Assembly: GCA_030847615.1 (NCBI GenBank)
Contig: JAUMIR010000003.1
Coordinates: 192,023,149-192,087,148 of the forward strand
Length of the DNA: 64,000 nucleotides
Source of the DNA: Gambelia wislizenii
Taxonomy: Eukaryota; Chordata; Lepidosauria; Squamata; Crotaphytidae
Reading direction: 5' to 3'
Of the stretch, positions 10,101-20,982 are shown in pieces. Numbering within the stretch: position 1 is the stretch's first letter; the number at the start of each line of letters is the position of its first letter. The position numbers and the translations under genes are program-made. Below the pieces are notes generated by a model. It was not told the DNA's origin. It saw only the letters and a program-made list of their open reading frames with translations, and ran no database searches.

Positions 10101-10877
10101 TGTATACCAGTACTAAATGTAGAGAGCTCCGGGTTAAAGTGAAATAAAATGTTCTTATTGGAAATAACACACACACACACAAAATCATGCACACAGCACA
10201 TATTCACCAGAACCACACAAGACTATTGAAGAGTTGAGGCAGAAATATTGGATAGAGGAATAGATTCAGGGAATAGGGCAATAGTTACCAGTCTTGCATA
10301 GCGGATTTTTGAAGTACTCAGACAGAGGTCTGAGGGTGGCACAGGCAGTTCTGGTCTGGGGTGGTCTAAGGAAAAGGGTGGTCTCTCTTGTCTACATGGC
10401 ACCTTTTCTATTGTTAGAGGATTCATATTTATACCCTGCTTCATATTCTGTAGGGGTACTCTGGCTAGGACAAAGCTTAGATGAGTTTCCCAACAAGTAA
10501 ACAAAGAAAACCAAAACTCAACTGATTGCTATTAATGGCTGGGAGATAGGAATTGATGGGTTTAAAACAACTTCACATTGCAGGACAGGAGGTGTGTTCT
10601 GAGGGATGTTTCCTGGGGATTTGGGTTGGAGATGTCACTTGATTTTTTAGGTTGTGTGACTCACTGCTGAGGGGCCCAAGAAGGAATTAGCACATATCTA
10701 CTTAATCCTAGTTTGGTCTTGCTTGCTAAAATATTTCTAAGACACCTTCCCAGGTCCTTGTGACCTCCATCTGACCTCTTTTTGGATCAAAGGGGCCAAC
10801 TTGACCCTTTTGAAGTTGGGTCCCACTATTTCCAAGTATGAGATATTATAGGGAAGGGGTAGTAGGGCATGCAAACA
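10101..10877 (-). mobile_element. LTR copy B of the TGTATACC family
   Basis: Starts TGTATACCAGTACT and ends near GTAGGGCATGCAAACA. It shares the poly-A zone, a CA run, the CACACAAGACTATTGAAG...TTGGATAGAGGAATAG block and the terminal A-C-A with copies C, A, F and D. Non-coding, about 0.78 kb. Confidence 0.6.
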
Positions 10878-11940
10878 CTGAAGTGTCCTCTACAGTTAGT
10901 ATTGGCATTCATAGGTGAAAAGATCCCTGCAGCTGCCCTCCTCTCACAGGCATCTGTGTGAGATAATAATTTCCCCAAATAATAATAGAGACTTTGGCAT
11001 TATGGGTGGAGCTCTAAAGCATCCCCACCTCTTACAGTAAAAATGTGGTACATATATTGTAAGGACAGGGACACATTACTACCATCCCCATCTGATTTTT
11101 TTTAAAATGTCAGAACTTCTTTGAATCAAGATACCTGCATTTTTCCCACATTTCTCTTGGAGCTCTTTGTACATTAAAATGGCAGCATTAATAAGTAGAT
11201 TGATTCATTTATTTTTCCCCAAAAGAATAAGATGGTATGTATGCAGAAACATTTTCAGATCTTCATGCAAAATGTGCATGCATCTCCTTGGTGATCCTAT
11301 TGCTTGCTCTCATGAAACCTTCAATTACTTTTAAACCCACTCTCCCACAACAATAGAGCAGCATTTAGGTGCAAAGAGTCTCCCCTCCCCCCACATGAAG
11401 TGTATCCCATAATGCCATTCTTAACTCATTCCTAACAACAATTTTTTTTTGTTTTTAATTCTTAGTGGTGATGATCCATATTAATTGTCTATCCATTATT
11501 CAGTACCATTTATCCAAGTTAGTGAGAAAGAGAGAGGCAATGTCTGAAACAGCCAGAATGGACATATTGATCTATCTTAGAAGCAAGAAATTAGAGCTGG
11601 CCCATGACTTCATGTCTTTCTTTAGAGAGAAAATTAATGGATAATACTTGAATCTATCTTGCAGCTTGATGGATGCTAATTCCTCAGTGTTTCAGTTGAG
11701 TTTTAGTTCAACACAAGGGGAACATTCAGAAGTGTATGCATTTCAAAGTGGCATCAAATAACTAGGTTTTGATCCCCCACCCCAGTCATTAACTGGAAAA
11801 CCTGAGAGTTTACTTACTGTTCTGTCTTCTCCCAGACAGGATAAATAGGTCAAATGAGAATGCAATAGCTAAATCTTGTGGGTTCTGAGATTCTCACTGA
11901 ATGAAGAAAAACCACATTGGTTTCATCCAGAAATGATGTA
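10878..11940. other. Unassigned AT-rich sequence
   Basis: No gene, SINE or LINE recognised. Confidence 0.35.
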
Positions 11941-12181
11941 CAGTGGGCCTTTGGTATCCACTGGTGTTTGATTCCATAACCCCCCCCCCCGGATACCAAA
12001 ATCTGTGGATGCTCAAGTCCCATTATATACAATGGTATAGTAAAATGGTGTCCCTTATATAAAATGGTGAACAGCAAGGTTTGTTTTATAGAATATTTTT
12101 TTAAAAAAATAAAATAAAAACATTTTCAAACTGTTGGTTGAATCTGTGGATAAAATATTTGTGGATAAGGAGGGTGGACTG
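11941..12181. mobile_element. Tigger-type mini-element
   Basis: The left end CAGTGGGCCTTTGGTATCCA pairs with the right end GTGGATAAGGAGGGTGGACTG. The left flank is TA and the right flank TT, a decayed TA target site. CAGT-GG-CC-TC-GTATCC termini are characteristic of pogo/Tigger elements of the Tc1-mariner superfamily. The interior 'AAGTCCCATTATATACAATGG' is shared with the copy at 22308-22537. Too short to code for a transposase. Confidence 0.8.
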
Positions 12182-12185
12182 TTTG

Positions 12186-12218
12186 AAAGATAGATAGATA
12201 GATAATGGATAGATAGAT
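12186..12218. repeat. GATA microsatellite
   Basis: Interrupted run of AGAT/GATA repeats directly right of the Tigger mini-element. Confidence 0.85.
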
Positions 12219-12559
12219 CCTTACACCTTCTATGGTCCTCCACTTTTCTCCCATATAGGCAATGATAATTGTTAGTGTTGGCAATGTGAATTCCTACACC
12301 ATCTTTTACATGCAGAAGGTCCAGGCTCCAACCACTAGCACTAGCAAGTTAAAAAGAAGTTGGAAGGGTGTGAAAACAGCCTTAAATTCTAGAGCAGAGG
12401 TGGGAATCATGTGGCCTTTTATATGTTGTTGGTCTCCAACTCTAGACATACCCCATTACTGGCTACCGGTATGTTGTTTAGGGCTGCTCCAATAGTTCTG
12501 GGGGTTTCAGGATCCCCATCTTTGCTTTAGAAGGATATAGTCACTTGTACTAGATGAAC

Positions 12560-13620
12560 TAGTGTTGCATTTAAGTATAGGCAAGTTTATCTGTTCATCT
12601 TCTCCAGATGGAAGGTCTCTGTGGCAATACACTCTTCAAAATCTATATGAGTCCACTGGGGGAAATCTTCAGGAATTTTGGGTTGAATGCCATCAGTATG
12701 CTGATGACTATGAGGGCTACTTCTCTTTTTTGCTGGAATCAGATGGATTAGACCAGTGTTTAGATGCTGCAGTGGACTGAACAAGAGCTAATAAACTAAA
12801 TCTGGATCCTGATAAGATGGAGAATCTGTGGATTGGTGGTTCCTATGTCCGGGAATTAGGTAAATGATCTTTTCCTTGCTGGATCAGGTGCTTAGCTTGG
12901 GAGAACTCAGATCCATCTCTTAGAGTGGAGACTGCAGAAAACTTTTGTCTTAAACTTACAGCACCACCTGCAGTGTTTCATGGCTGTGGATTACCTGACC
13001 AGCCCAGTTCATGCGCTGGTCACCCTGTGGATAGACAACTTTGCACTCTGCGTGGTGCTGCCCTTAAATGATAACTTGGAAGCTACAACTAGTGTAAAAT
13101 GCAGCGGTTAGATTGTTTACTGGAACAGCTTATATAACCGTATAAGGAATTAAAGGAGTTACACTTGGTGTCAATACAGTTCCAGTCCAAAATCAAGGTA
13201 CTGATACCGACATTTAAATCCCTAAAAAGCTTGGAATCTTGACACTTTAGGGAGTTTCTCTCCTTATATATCTGCCTGAGGACTGAGATCTGACCTTCTC
13301 TATCTTCCACCACTGGGAGCAAGAATATAGCAGAGGTCTGTCTTAGCTGTGGCATCTTGGTTGTAGAATGTCTTCAATCCATCTTCTACTGATATTGGTT
13401 TCATTTCAGCACCAAGTTAAAACTTTGCTTTTTATAAAAGTCATTGGGGACTAATGATTCATATTAATTTGCATATATATAAAGTTTTACACTGTTTTTA
13501 CTCTTTAAATCATTCAACTTTAAAACTATTTTATTGTTGAATATATTGTTTAATGTGTTTTAGAATGTTTAAATTATTTTATTGTTTAAATTTTAATTAC
13601 TTTAAACTGATTTTATTATA
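12560..13620 (+). mobile_element. L2-like LINE, old and heavily decayed
   Basis: The frame at 12562-12780 includes the reverse-transcriptase core in the form HQYADDYEGYFSF (the YADD box), followed by SDGLDQCLDAAVD; after a stop the reading continues as RANKLNLDPDKMENLWIGG. The same order occurs at 15.83 kb, where it is better preserved (MDWMRKNKLRLNPDKTEVL). Later parts show GALLALC- and LEATTSVKCSG-type remnants in shifted frames. No target duplication seen; both borders approximate. The intact enzyme would copy LINE RNA into DNA at the target site. Confidence 0.7.
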
Positions 13621-13650
13621 GGATACCATCTATCTCATATGAAACAGAGT

Positions 13651-13873
13651 GGTGTGTGTGTGCCTTCAAGTTGCCTGTTGACTTATGGTGACTCCATGAA
13701 TTTCATAGGGTTTTCTTAGGCAAGGAATAGACAAAGTTAATGTTGCCAGTTCCTTTCTCTGAAATATAGCCTACAGCACCTGATATTCATTAGTGACCTC
13801 CCATCCACGTACTAACCAGGATTGACCCTGTTTAGCTTCCAAGAGCAGAGAGGATCTGGTACCTTTAGGGTAT
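13651..13873 (-). mobile_element. 5S rRNA-derived SINE
   Basis: On the reverse strand the head resembles 5S rRNA: GGAAGCTAAACAGGGTCAAT, CCTGGTTAGTACGTGGATGGG, then GGTGCTGTAGGCT. These keep the internal promoter region order of 5S. The body ends TTGCCTAAGAAAACCCTATG and the 3' tail CAACAGGCAACTTGAAGGCACACACACA. The same tail type ends the tRNA-headed SINEs here. It is a retroposon, not a 5S gene: the 5' end of 5S is missing and a long non-5S body follows. Confidence 0.85.
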
Positions 13874-14892
13874 TAGGCCTCTAGGTTAAAAAAAAAAATC
13901 TCAGGGAAATTTATTTCAAGGCCTGTATGATTCATTGATTTATATAGGGTGGGATACAGATATATAAATCAATCAATATAGGTTTTGAAATAACGTTCAC
14001 TTGGGTTTTTTTTTTTAAATGGATCCTTGCTCACAGACTTGTAATCTGGCTCAGTTTTCCCCAACCTGGTACCCTCCAGATATGTTGATTTCAGCTCCAG
14101 TAATGCCTAAACATTGTCCATGTTAGCAGGAGGCAATGGGAACTGCAAGTAACTGGAAGGATCCAAGTTGTGGGAGGACAATATAAGATATTGACAAGAT
14201 GCAAGACGTGTTCCCTTAAATCCCAGCCCCAGTTGATTTTCTGCCAATCAGATTGGTAATTCTTGGAGCCCTGAAAATACAATAAAGATGTGACTTATTA
14301 CCCTTGTGTTGTTTTTATCACCATTGCCCAGTGGAGAAATTAAAGGGAGGTTCAGAGAGGTTAATGATTGTGTCCTGTGTCACAATCATGTTAACTGAAA
14401 TATCTAGGAATAAACATCCTGAAACTTCATGGGTTACTTTTTTCACTGGATTCTACTGGCAAAAGAGTTACATTTCATCTGCTTTCTATTAGCCCTTTTG
14501 ACAATCATTCAGAGATTTTTAAATAGTCAAAAGGAATGGAATGATTCCTCTTGATTACAGCACACAAACAATACAAACCATACAAACATGAATACACACT
14601 ATATCATGGCAGGGAGAGTTGCTTGTTTTGTAAAGACTTTTCAATTTTGCTTTCATTTTTTGTCCTGCCACCCTTTCTTAACTTTTAGTTTTTATTTTGT
14701 AAAACATATTCTAAAACCTGCCAGCTTCTGGTCTTCAGTATAGTCTGGAATTCATTTTATGGGTGTATATACTCATTTGTGAATCGTTTAAGGATTTTGG
14801 GGCTGCTATATGGTATGTAAATTAAACACAACTGGAAAATATATTTAAGTGACAGACTGCAATACTAATTCAAAGTTGCACCAGATAAAGTA
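13874..14892. other. Mostly unassigned, with a mini-element fragment
   Basis: Around 14048-14112, CCCCAACCTGGTACCCTCCAG..ATGTTGATTTCAGCTCC resembles half of a common palindromic hAT-like lizard mini-element; similar pieces lie at about 12395-12490 and 23075-23140. The rest shows nothing recognisable. Confidence 0.35.
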
Positions 14893-15145
14893 CAGTAGGA
14901 CCCCTGTATCCACTGATTCGTTATCCATTGATTCAGTTATCCATGGGACACAAAACAGCACACCTACCATAGAGTCTTCCTAGAAAATGCATACTCTAGC
15001 CATTTTCTAGGTCCTCCAAGTCAACTCTTTGATATTAAAAACCAGAAGTCCCATTATTTTCAATGGTGTTCACTATTATCTATGTTTTTTTTGGTATGCA
15101 CGGGCCCTCTGGAACCAGTCCCCAGCAGATATGGGGGTCCTACTC
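14893..15145. mobile_element. Tigger-type mini-element
   Basis: Starts CAGTAGGACCCCTGTATCCA, ends ATATGGGGGTCCTACTC, and is flanked by TA on each side (14891-14892, 15146-15147). The interior motif CCATTTTCTAGGTCCTCCA recurs inverted in the copy at 63211-63463. Non-autonomous pogo/Tigger derivative. Confidence 0.83.
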
Positions 15146-15476
15146 TATAAGCCTGTTCTGCCTGCAGAAATTCCCTTCGTCTGGCAGAACTCTCTTCCAA
15201 TGGTTGATTTCAGAGATCTGCCAACATAGCAATCTGAAAACAGAGATGCTCTTCTAGCTGGCTAAGACCTGCTAGCAGAAGAGCCGAAGGAAGTGAGAGG
15301 CAGAAAGGAGTGGATGAGTCCTTTAAAAATAACAAATAAAAAGTATCCTTAAAATGACACAATTGGAAGTAATAATTTTAGTTATTTTGGAGACACAGGA
15401 AAGTAAAGAGTTACTGTTTAAAATTGTAACTATACTTATAGCTAACTACTTTGGGGACCCATTGGAGTACATTCTT

Positions 15477-15722
15477 TTGTTGTTGTTGTTGTTGTTGTGT
15501 TGTTTTATGTGCCTTCAGGTTGCCTATTGACTTACGGCATCCCCATGAATTTCATAGGGTTTTCTTAGGCAAGGAATACTCAGAGGGGTTTTTGCCAGTT
15601 CCTTCCTCTGAAACATAGCCTACAGCCCCTGATATTCCTTGGCAGTCTCCTATCCAAGTACAAACTAGGGTGGGCCCTGCTTAGCTCCAAGATCAGATGG
15701 GACCTGGTGCCTTCAGGGTATT
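15477..15722 (-). mobile_element. 5S rRNA-derived SINE
   Basis: The best preserved of four 5S-headed SINEs here. Reverse-strand head: CCATCTGATCTTGGAGCTAA, GCAGGGCCCACCC, TACTTGGATAGGAGACTGCC, GGGGCTGTAGGCTATG. The body runs to TTGCCTAAGAAAACCCTATG, then AAGTCAATAGGCAACCTGAAGGCAC and a (CAA)n tail, here read as TTG repeats at 15477-15500. Sits directly upstream of an L2-like LINE. Confidence 0.88.
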
Positions 15723-15785
15723 TAGGTTCCAGCTGCATTTACTTGGCTGCAATACTGTTGGTGCACTACACAGATGTAACTAAAG

Positions 15786-16826
15786 TGGCATAGGAAATTA
15801 TGGACTGGACTGGATTATGGACTGAGCAGTAATGGACTGGATGAGGAAAAACAAATTGAGACTGAATCCAGACAAAACAGAGGTATTAACAGTTGTGGGC
15901 CTGAAACCAGGTCCAGGGATACAACTTCCAGTCATGGATGGAGTCACACTCTCTTCCAAGGACTGTGTTTGCAGTCTGGAGGTGCTCCTGGACCCATCAC
16001 TCCAGATGTCTAATCAGGTAAATGTGACGTTCAGGAGTGCCTGTTATCAACTTCGGCTGATACGCCAGATGCACCCTTTCCTGGAAATCAGGGACCTTGA
16101 AACTGTGGTACATTCACTGGTAACCTCCCATCTCGACTTCTGTAATGCGCTCTACATGGGGCTACCCTTGTACTTGACTTGGAAACTTCAACTAGTTCAG
16201 AACATGGCAGCCAGGTTGATTTCTGGTGTTTCCAGAAGAGAGCACATAACACCTGTGCCAAAAGCTCTCCACTAGCTGCCTATTAGTTTCTCGGCACAGT
16301 ACAAGGTGCTGGTTATGACCTTTAAAGCCCTACATGGCTTGGGTCCAACTTACCTCTGGGACTGCCTCTTTCCGTATGACCCTCCCCGTGCACTTCGGTC
16401 CTCTGGGAGGAATCTGTTACAACCTATGAAAACAAGGCTGTCGGTGACCTCCCAAAGGGTTTTCTCTGCTACCGCTCCCAGATTATGGAATGGCCTGCCG
16501 GACGAGATCCGTCTTATTACCACCTTAGACAGTTTTTAAAAAGCTGTCAAGATGGATCTTTTCTGGCAGGCCTTTCCTGAATAGCTATCCTGGCCCAAGA
16601 CTCAGCTGTCCTTTCCCTCTGAGTTGCAATTGGATTTTTTTTTTAAAAAAATTGTATGTTTTAATTTTTTTCTAATTTAATATATTTTTAATTATTGTGT
16701 GTTTTTAATCCTTTATAATTTAATATTATTTTAAGGGGTGGGTGGATTAGGTATTGAGGTAATTACGGAGTTTTTATATTGTAAGCCGCCCCGATTGCAT
16801 TGCAGAGGGGTGGGATAGAAATAAAA

Positions 16827-16859
<33 letters not shown>

Positions 16860-16862
16860 TAC
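15786..16862 (+). mobile_element. L2-like LINE, 5'-truncated, with 3' end
   Basis: The C-terminal half of ORF2 and a complete 3' tail. The tail includes GTAAGCCGCCCCGATTGCAT and GGGGTGGGATAGAAATAAAA, then an (ATT)n run at about 16828-16860. The same 3' end recurs in reverse at 39.47 and 44.67 kb. No 5' end is present; the left limit lies just past a 5S SINE. Confidence 0.88.
15832..16545 (+). pseudogene. L2-like LINE ORF2 C-terminal remnant
   Basis: Starts mid-reverse transcriptase with MDWMRKNKLRLNPDKTEVL, the conserved block after the YADD motif. It continues through VTFRSACYQLRLIRQ, VVHSLVTSHLDFCNALYMGLP, LQLVQNMAARLISG and a stop at 16273. Beyond the stop the same frame resumes: LPISFSAQYKVLVMTFKALHG, then GPTYLWDCLFPYDPPRALRSS, RLSVTSQRVFSATAPRLWNGLPDEIR. 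The thumb and C-terminal region are thus present, but the catalytic palm is missing and a stop breaks the frame. Nonfunctional. Confidence 0.85.
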
Positions 16863-17380
16863 AGCAAGAAGAAAAAAGCAGGCAATGCAGTAGCCAGGAA
16901 GAAAGGCAGGCCCTACAGAAAAAAAACCTCCCTGGAAATGTTAGATTCTGTCTGCCTTTCCTTACCAGCTCTGCATGACCCTGAGAAAAAGTACAAGTGT
17001 GAGCATCATTCTCCAACAGGATTCTGTTTCTTGCATTTGTTAAAGTAACTTTCCAAACTGTAAGCTGTTTAAAACAAAAACAAAAACCATGAGTATCTCC
17101 ATAGACAGCCTGACAGTCTGGTTCTGCTTCTAAGCATGAAGAAGCCTAATGAAATCACCTGGGGTATGGATAGGATGAGATAAATATTTCTACTTTTAAA
17201 AAATGGGCAGGGTATACTAGCCAATTTTGCTCTGCTACATAGCAATATATTTTCCATATTTTTTTTAAAAAATGTGGAATATGCATTTCATTATATTAAA
17301 CAAATCTTTGGGCTTAACACATTTAGATGATAAATCTGCCTATCACAGATTCAGATTTAGGCCTAAATCCAACTGCTTGT
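16863..17380. other. Unassigned sequence
   Basis: Nothing recognised beyond the (ATT)n tail on its left edge. Confidence 0.35.
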
Positions 17381-17597
17381 CCCAGCGTGGAATAGTGGTT
17401 TGACTATTGGATTGGGACTCTAGGATACTAGGATCCAAACCCCCACTCAGCCATGGAAAGCCACTGGGTAACTTAGAACAAATGACTCTCTCAGCCTAAG
17501 AAAGTAATGAACCCATTCTTGAATAAATCTTGCCAAGAAAAGACCATGATAGGTTCACCAAAATTTGGAGAAAACTTACGAGGCATACAACTATAAC
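17381..17597 (+). mobile_element. tRNA-derived SINE
   Basis: The head 'GTGGAATAGTGGTTTGACTA' with a B-box-like GGATCCAAACCCC is followed by CACTGGGTAACTTAG, CTCTCTCAGCC, AAATCTTGCCAAGAAAAGACCATGATAGGTTCACC and a degraded GGCATACAAC end. Same family as the copies at 0.66, 0.92, 38.7 and 42.3 kb, but on the + strand. Confidence 0.75.
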
Positions 17598-17807
17598 CAA
17601 GTCCCAAGTTGAGCAGACCATCTGAATCAGGGGATTTAGCAAATCAACACTTATGTAAGATCTACTGATTTAATTGGTCTACTCTGTTTATTTATTTATT
17701 TAGGTATTTATAATACCCTGCTCTTCAGCCACAAAGGCTCTCAGAGCATACATTTTCCTTGTTTCCCCCCCCCCCCCAGGTTGTGAGGCCATGTTCTGGA
17801 TTATTTT

Positions 17808-17855
17808 CTTTCTGACATTTCGCCTGCATCTGTGGCTGGCATCTTCAGAGAATGG
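17808..17855 (-). other. Hammerhead-like motif in Penelope pLTR
   Basis: Reverse-strand order CTGAAGA, then GCC...GGC (possible stem II), then GAAA, then TGTC and AGAAAG pairing with upstream TTCT (stem I). This follows the hammerhead core order CUGANGA, stem, GAAA, cleavage triplet GUC. An extra U between CUGAAGA and the stem departs from the strict core; activity is untested. Confidence 0.45.
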
Positions 17856-17984
17856 TTGGGTAGGGGTGTGGGGGGTTTAATTAATTGTGTAGGAGTGCAT
17901 GTGGAGTTTATATCTTGTGGACCCCTGTTGGGGAGTATATGTAAATTTGTGTAATAAATGGTTAGTTTCTGGGTGTAGAAATGC

Positions 17985-18285
17985 TGGGACACAAAATGCT
18001 ATTTAAAAACACAGAAATTCTAGACCAGGCCAACAAATATCATGTCAGAATGCACAGAGAAGCTATTGAAATCCACAAACACCTGAACAACTTCAACAGG
18101 AAAGAAGAAACCCTAAAAGTAAACAAAATCTGGCTCCCAGTTTTGAAAAACAATAGAATAAAAACTCAGCACTTACAAAGGAATTCCACCCAGGGACAGG
18201 GGAAGTTCCAGCAGATAATGTTCCATCAACCACCCATTAGCCAAACAGACACTAATGAACCTTGCATTTCTATACCCAGAAACTA
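17985..18285 (+). pseudogene. Penelope GIY-YIG endonuclease C-terminal remnant
   Basis: The open frame (17981-18286, 101 residues) includes MLFKNTEILDQANKYHVRMHREAIEI, which matches the C-terminal part of the Penelope GIY-YIG endonuclease (an R..REAIEI block), followed by a lysine-rich tail with VNKIWLPVL. The reverse transcriptase and the GIY and YIG motifs themselves are absent. The frame has survived by chance or recent insertion; it cannot encode a working protein. Confidence 0.7.
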
Positions 18286-18363
18286 ACTATTCATTACACA
18301 AATTTACATATACTCCCCAACAGGGGTTCACAGCATATAAACTCCACATACACTCCTACCCAA

Positions 18364-18411
18364 CCATTCTCTGAAGATGCCAGCTACAGATGCAAGTGAA
18401 ACGTCAGAAAG
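18364..18411 (+). other. Hammerhead-like motif in Penelope pLTR
   Basis: Forward copy: CTGAAGA, GCCAGCTACAGATGCAAGT, GAAAC, GTC, AGAAAG. Stem II is weaker than in the left copy (GCC faces AGT), while ACGT between GAAA and the cleavage triplet could serve as a dimeric stem III. Known Penelope elements carry hammerhead ribozymes in their pLTRs; here the structure has probably decayed. Confidence 0.4.
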
Positions 18412-18490
18412 ATACTACTCCAGAACATAGCCTCACAGCCCGGAAAAAAACAAGGAAAATCTATGGATGCTGGCCATGAAAGCCTTCGAC

Positions 18491-20875
18491 TTCATGCTCT
18501 CAGAGCAACTTACAAATTCTTAAGCAACAGCATTTTACACATCTACATAACTTTACAGTGTGCTAGACACTAAGCTGTCACCAGTGTGTTAGCTAATTGC
18601 CCCCACAAGCCAGGTACTTGAGACTAACAACTGAATTTAGTGGCAAACCTGTACACTGGATGAGCAACATTAGGCCAGGAAATGAAGGTTGCTTGGTGGG
18701 GTGTTTGATAAGTGGGTTTGTGGATGCAAGAACTATGAATTCAACTCTTTTGCTGAAAACAAATTCTTGGGCTAAGGAGGGATTCAAAATACCCCATTAC
18801 TTTCTTATATGTCTGAACCCTACTATTCATTGATGTTTGTTTGATAGACCTCAGGCTTTTAATAACAAGCTGTAAATCTACATATATACTAGGGAGTATC
18901 CTCTTCTCTGGACACAGTGGAATTTTCTTCTGAATACATAATCACATATAGATTGGCATGGTTGGCCTTCTAATACTCTTTAACACTGTGCACGTCTCTT
19001 GCTAACAGGTGTGCTCATGGCCAAAGGGTGGATATGTTCACTACATATTGTTCAAAAGGAATATAAAAGAAAGACTTATTTTCTTGCAGACTGCTTAGAG
19101 GATTGGGAAGATACTGTGAATATATAGCTTTCTGTGTTCCCTGGTTAAAATATCACAATGTCTAATAGGAATAGTGGAGAAAGAAATATATAATGTGTTA
19201 GAATAGACACCATGAAGGTCTTCTTGCCATGTGCCTTTAGAAAAGAGGCTACAAAGCACTGAAAGGAATGAAATATGTACATGATAATAATTGGAGCTGG
19301 CCTATTCTTTGAAATCTGAAACAGAAATGAATTCCTTCACATTTTGGTGGATTTTTTAGATGAAATGAAGAAAATTGTATTACAAGAGAAAGTCCAGAGA
19401 CAAAGAGCTATTAAGACTAGAGGCAAACCTATGTGGGTCACTGGAATGGGGAATTTATCTTGTTTCTTAATTGGAGCTAGGGTTCCTCTCCACTGCATCA
19501 TTTGCCACAGATCTGTAAATCATTTGTAGAGGATAGCACTCTTACTGGACAGCAGAAGAGGTCATTTCATTGCTGCTTATATGCCTACTGCAACAGGTCT
19601 GGAAGCAACTGTGCAAAGCCTGAACCAAACCACAGTGCCCAAAATTTAACCCACAGCTCTAATTGCCTGTGATAATGTAGGACAGTGATTGGGAATGTAG
19701 TACATTAATAGGCTCAACATCTATAGAGTTAACTGGCAAAGGTTTTGAGTAAGATGTCTTCACCAGTTTGAGTGTGTGCATTTTTGTGTGTGTACTGCTT
19801 AAAAACTGAGAACAATGCATGTCTATTCTGTCTGCTGCTTTGTTATATTTTTCCAACAATTGAAACTATATTCAAAGAACTGTGCAGTGTTGTGATTTAT
19901 TTCTTTTTAACAGCTCACCTGTAAAATATTTGACATGTGACGAAAATATCATTATTATATATCATTTACTGACAGCAACACACTACAGAACACCCATTGA
20001 GGCACTATAGTGTAAGTAATAAAAAAAGCACTTCCTCTCATTTTTACCTTTAATAACCTTGATTTGTTTTTTTTTAAAACTCCCTTTGTTATTATAATAC
20101 CCATCTTCCTTTTTTTAAAAAAGGAAATCAGTATTAAAAAGGAGGATATGCCAATAATCTCCATGAAGTTGGAGATGATGTTACCTACATAGTGCAAATG
20201 TTTCATCTAATTTATGTAATTTAGCACCATTCATTTCGATGAAGCTGTAAAGTAAATTTACATATATTTTTTTAATTTATGTATAATTCTCAGGTCCAGC
20301 AGATGAATGAATTTTTGACCTCATTATAACATTGTTTTAAATTGATGGAATTTATATTCAAACTCTTTGTCTGGACAAATCACCCTTTAAGCAAACAAAC
20401 TGAAAAGATCTGCACAAACTGATGGCTGAGCATGTCCTGATACAGAACAAAATATTTTTCTGCTCTCTCAAATCAGGTACAGTGTAAGAGTGCCATCTGC
20501 AGGATCTTTAAAAAGAAAACCATGTGCCTTTGCTTTCTTATTAAATTGTTGGCTCCCTTAGAGAAATATTGCTTAAAGATTAATGGTGTTTACTTGTCTG
20601 GTTGCCCAGTGGCTCTCATTGTATTTGTCTAATCTTGCTAGTCCCTGTGAAAGAGACTTCATTTCTATTCTTATTCCATCCCAGGAAGACCTTGTGTCTC
20701 TTCTGATATTTAAACACACACCATAATTTGGAGTTTGAGGCATCCAACAACAGTTTCTTATCATAATTTGCAACAGACAACATATTCCATAGCAGATGCC
20801 AGCTAAACTGTTTGTTTTGTTTTGTTTTGGTGGAAAATCTCCTCCCAAGCTTTTCAGTACATCTGATTGAATACT
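18491..20875. other. Unassigned AT-rich sequence
   Basis: About 2.4 kb with no gene or repeat that I recognise on either strand. The longest frames are under 85 residues and lack domains. Confidence 0.35.
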
Positions 20876-20982
20876 GAGGTAGTTTGGTGAGATGTTAGTG
20901 TTCTCTGGATTAGAATGCAAGTTTAGGGAGGGGCATTCCAAATTCTCAACCAGAGAACACTAACACCTCACCAAACTACCTC
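20876..20982. repeat. Near-perfect 33-bp inverted repeat (hairpin)
   Basis: Arms 20876-20908 and 20950-20982 match in 32 of 33 positions around a 41-base loop. The left arm begins GAGGTAGTTTGGTGAG, preceded by T one base earlier. A short non-autonomous transposon or solo hairpin is the simplest explanation; a precursor-microRNA-like fold cannot be excluded. Confidence 0.7.

Larger units (their letters stand above)
17777..18490. mobile_element. Penelope-like element with inverted pLTRs
   Basis: Left arm 17777-17985 (reverse strand) and right arm 18268-18490 (forward) are inverted copies of one sequence: CATTCTCTGAAGATGCCAGC, ACAGATGCA, GAAA..GTCAGAAAG, CCAGAACAT.GCCTCACA, with CATATACTCCCCAACAGGGG deeper in. 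Between them lies an ORF fragment. Inverted partial terminal repeats around a 3' ORF end are usual for Penelope-like retroelements. The arms differ at many sites and the left one carries a C homopolymer, so the element is dead. Confidence 0.85.

Noticed and set aside
13763..13870. Possible 5S rRNA gene
   Set aside because: Only part of 5S is present, diverged, and followed by a SINE body and tail; it is a retroposon. The same applies to the other three copies.
15477..15500. TTG repeat as a CRISPR-like or tandem array
   Set aside because: It is the (CAA)n tail of a reverse-strand SINE; no spacer structure.
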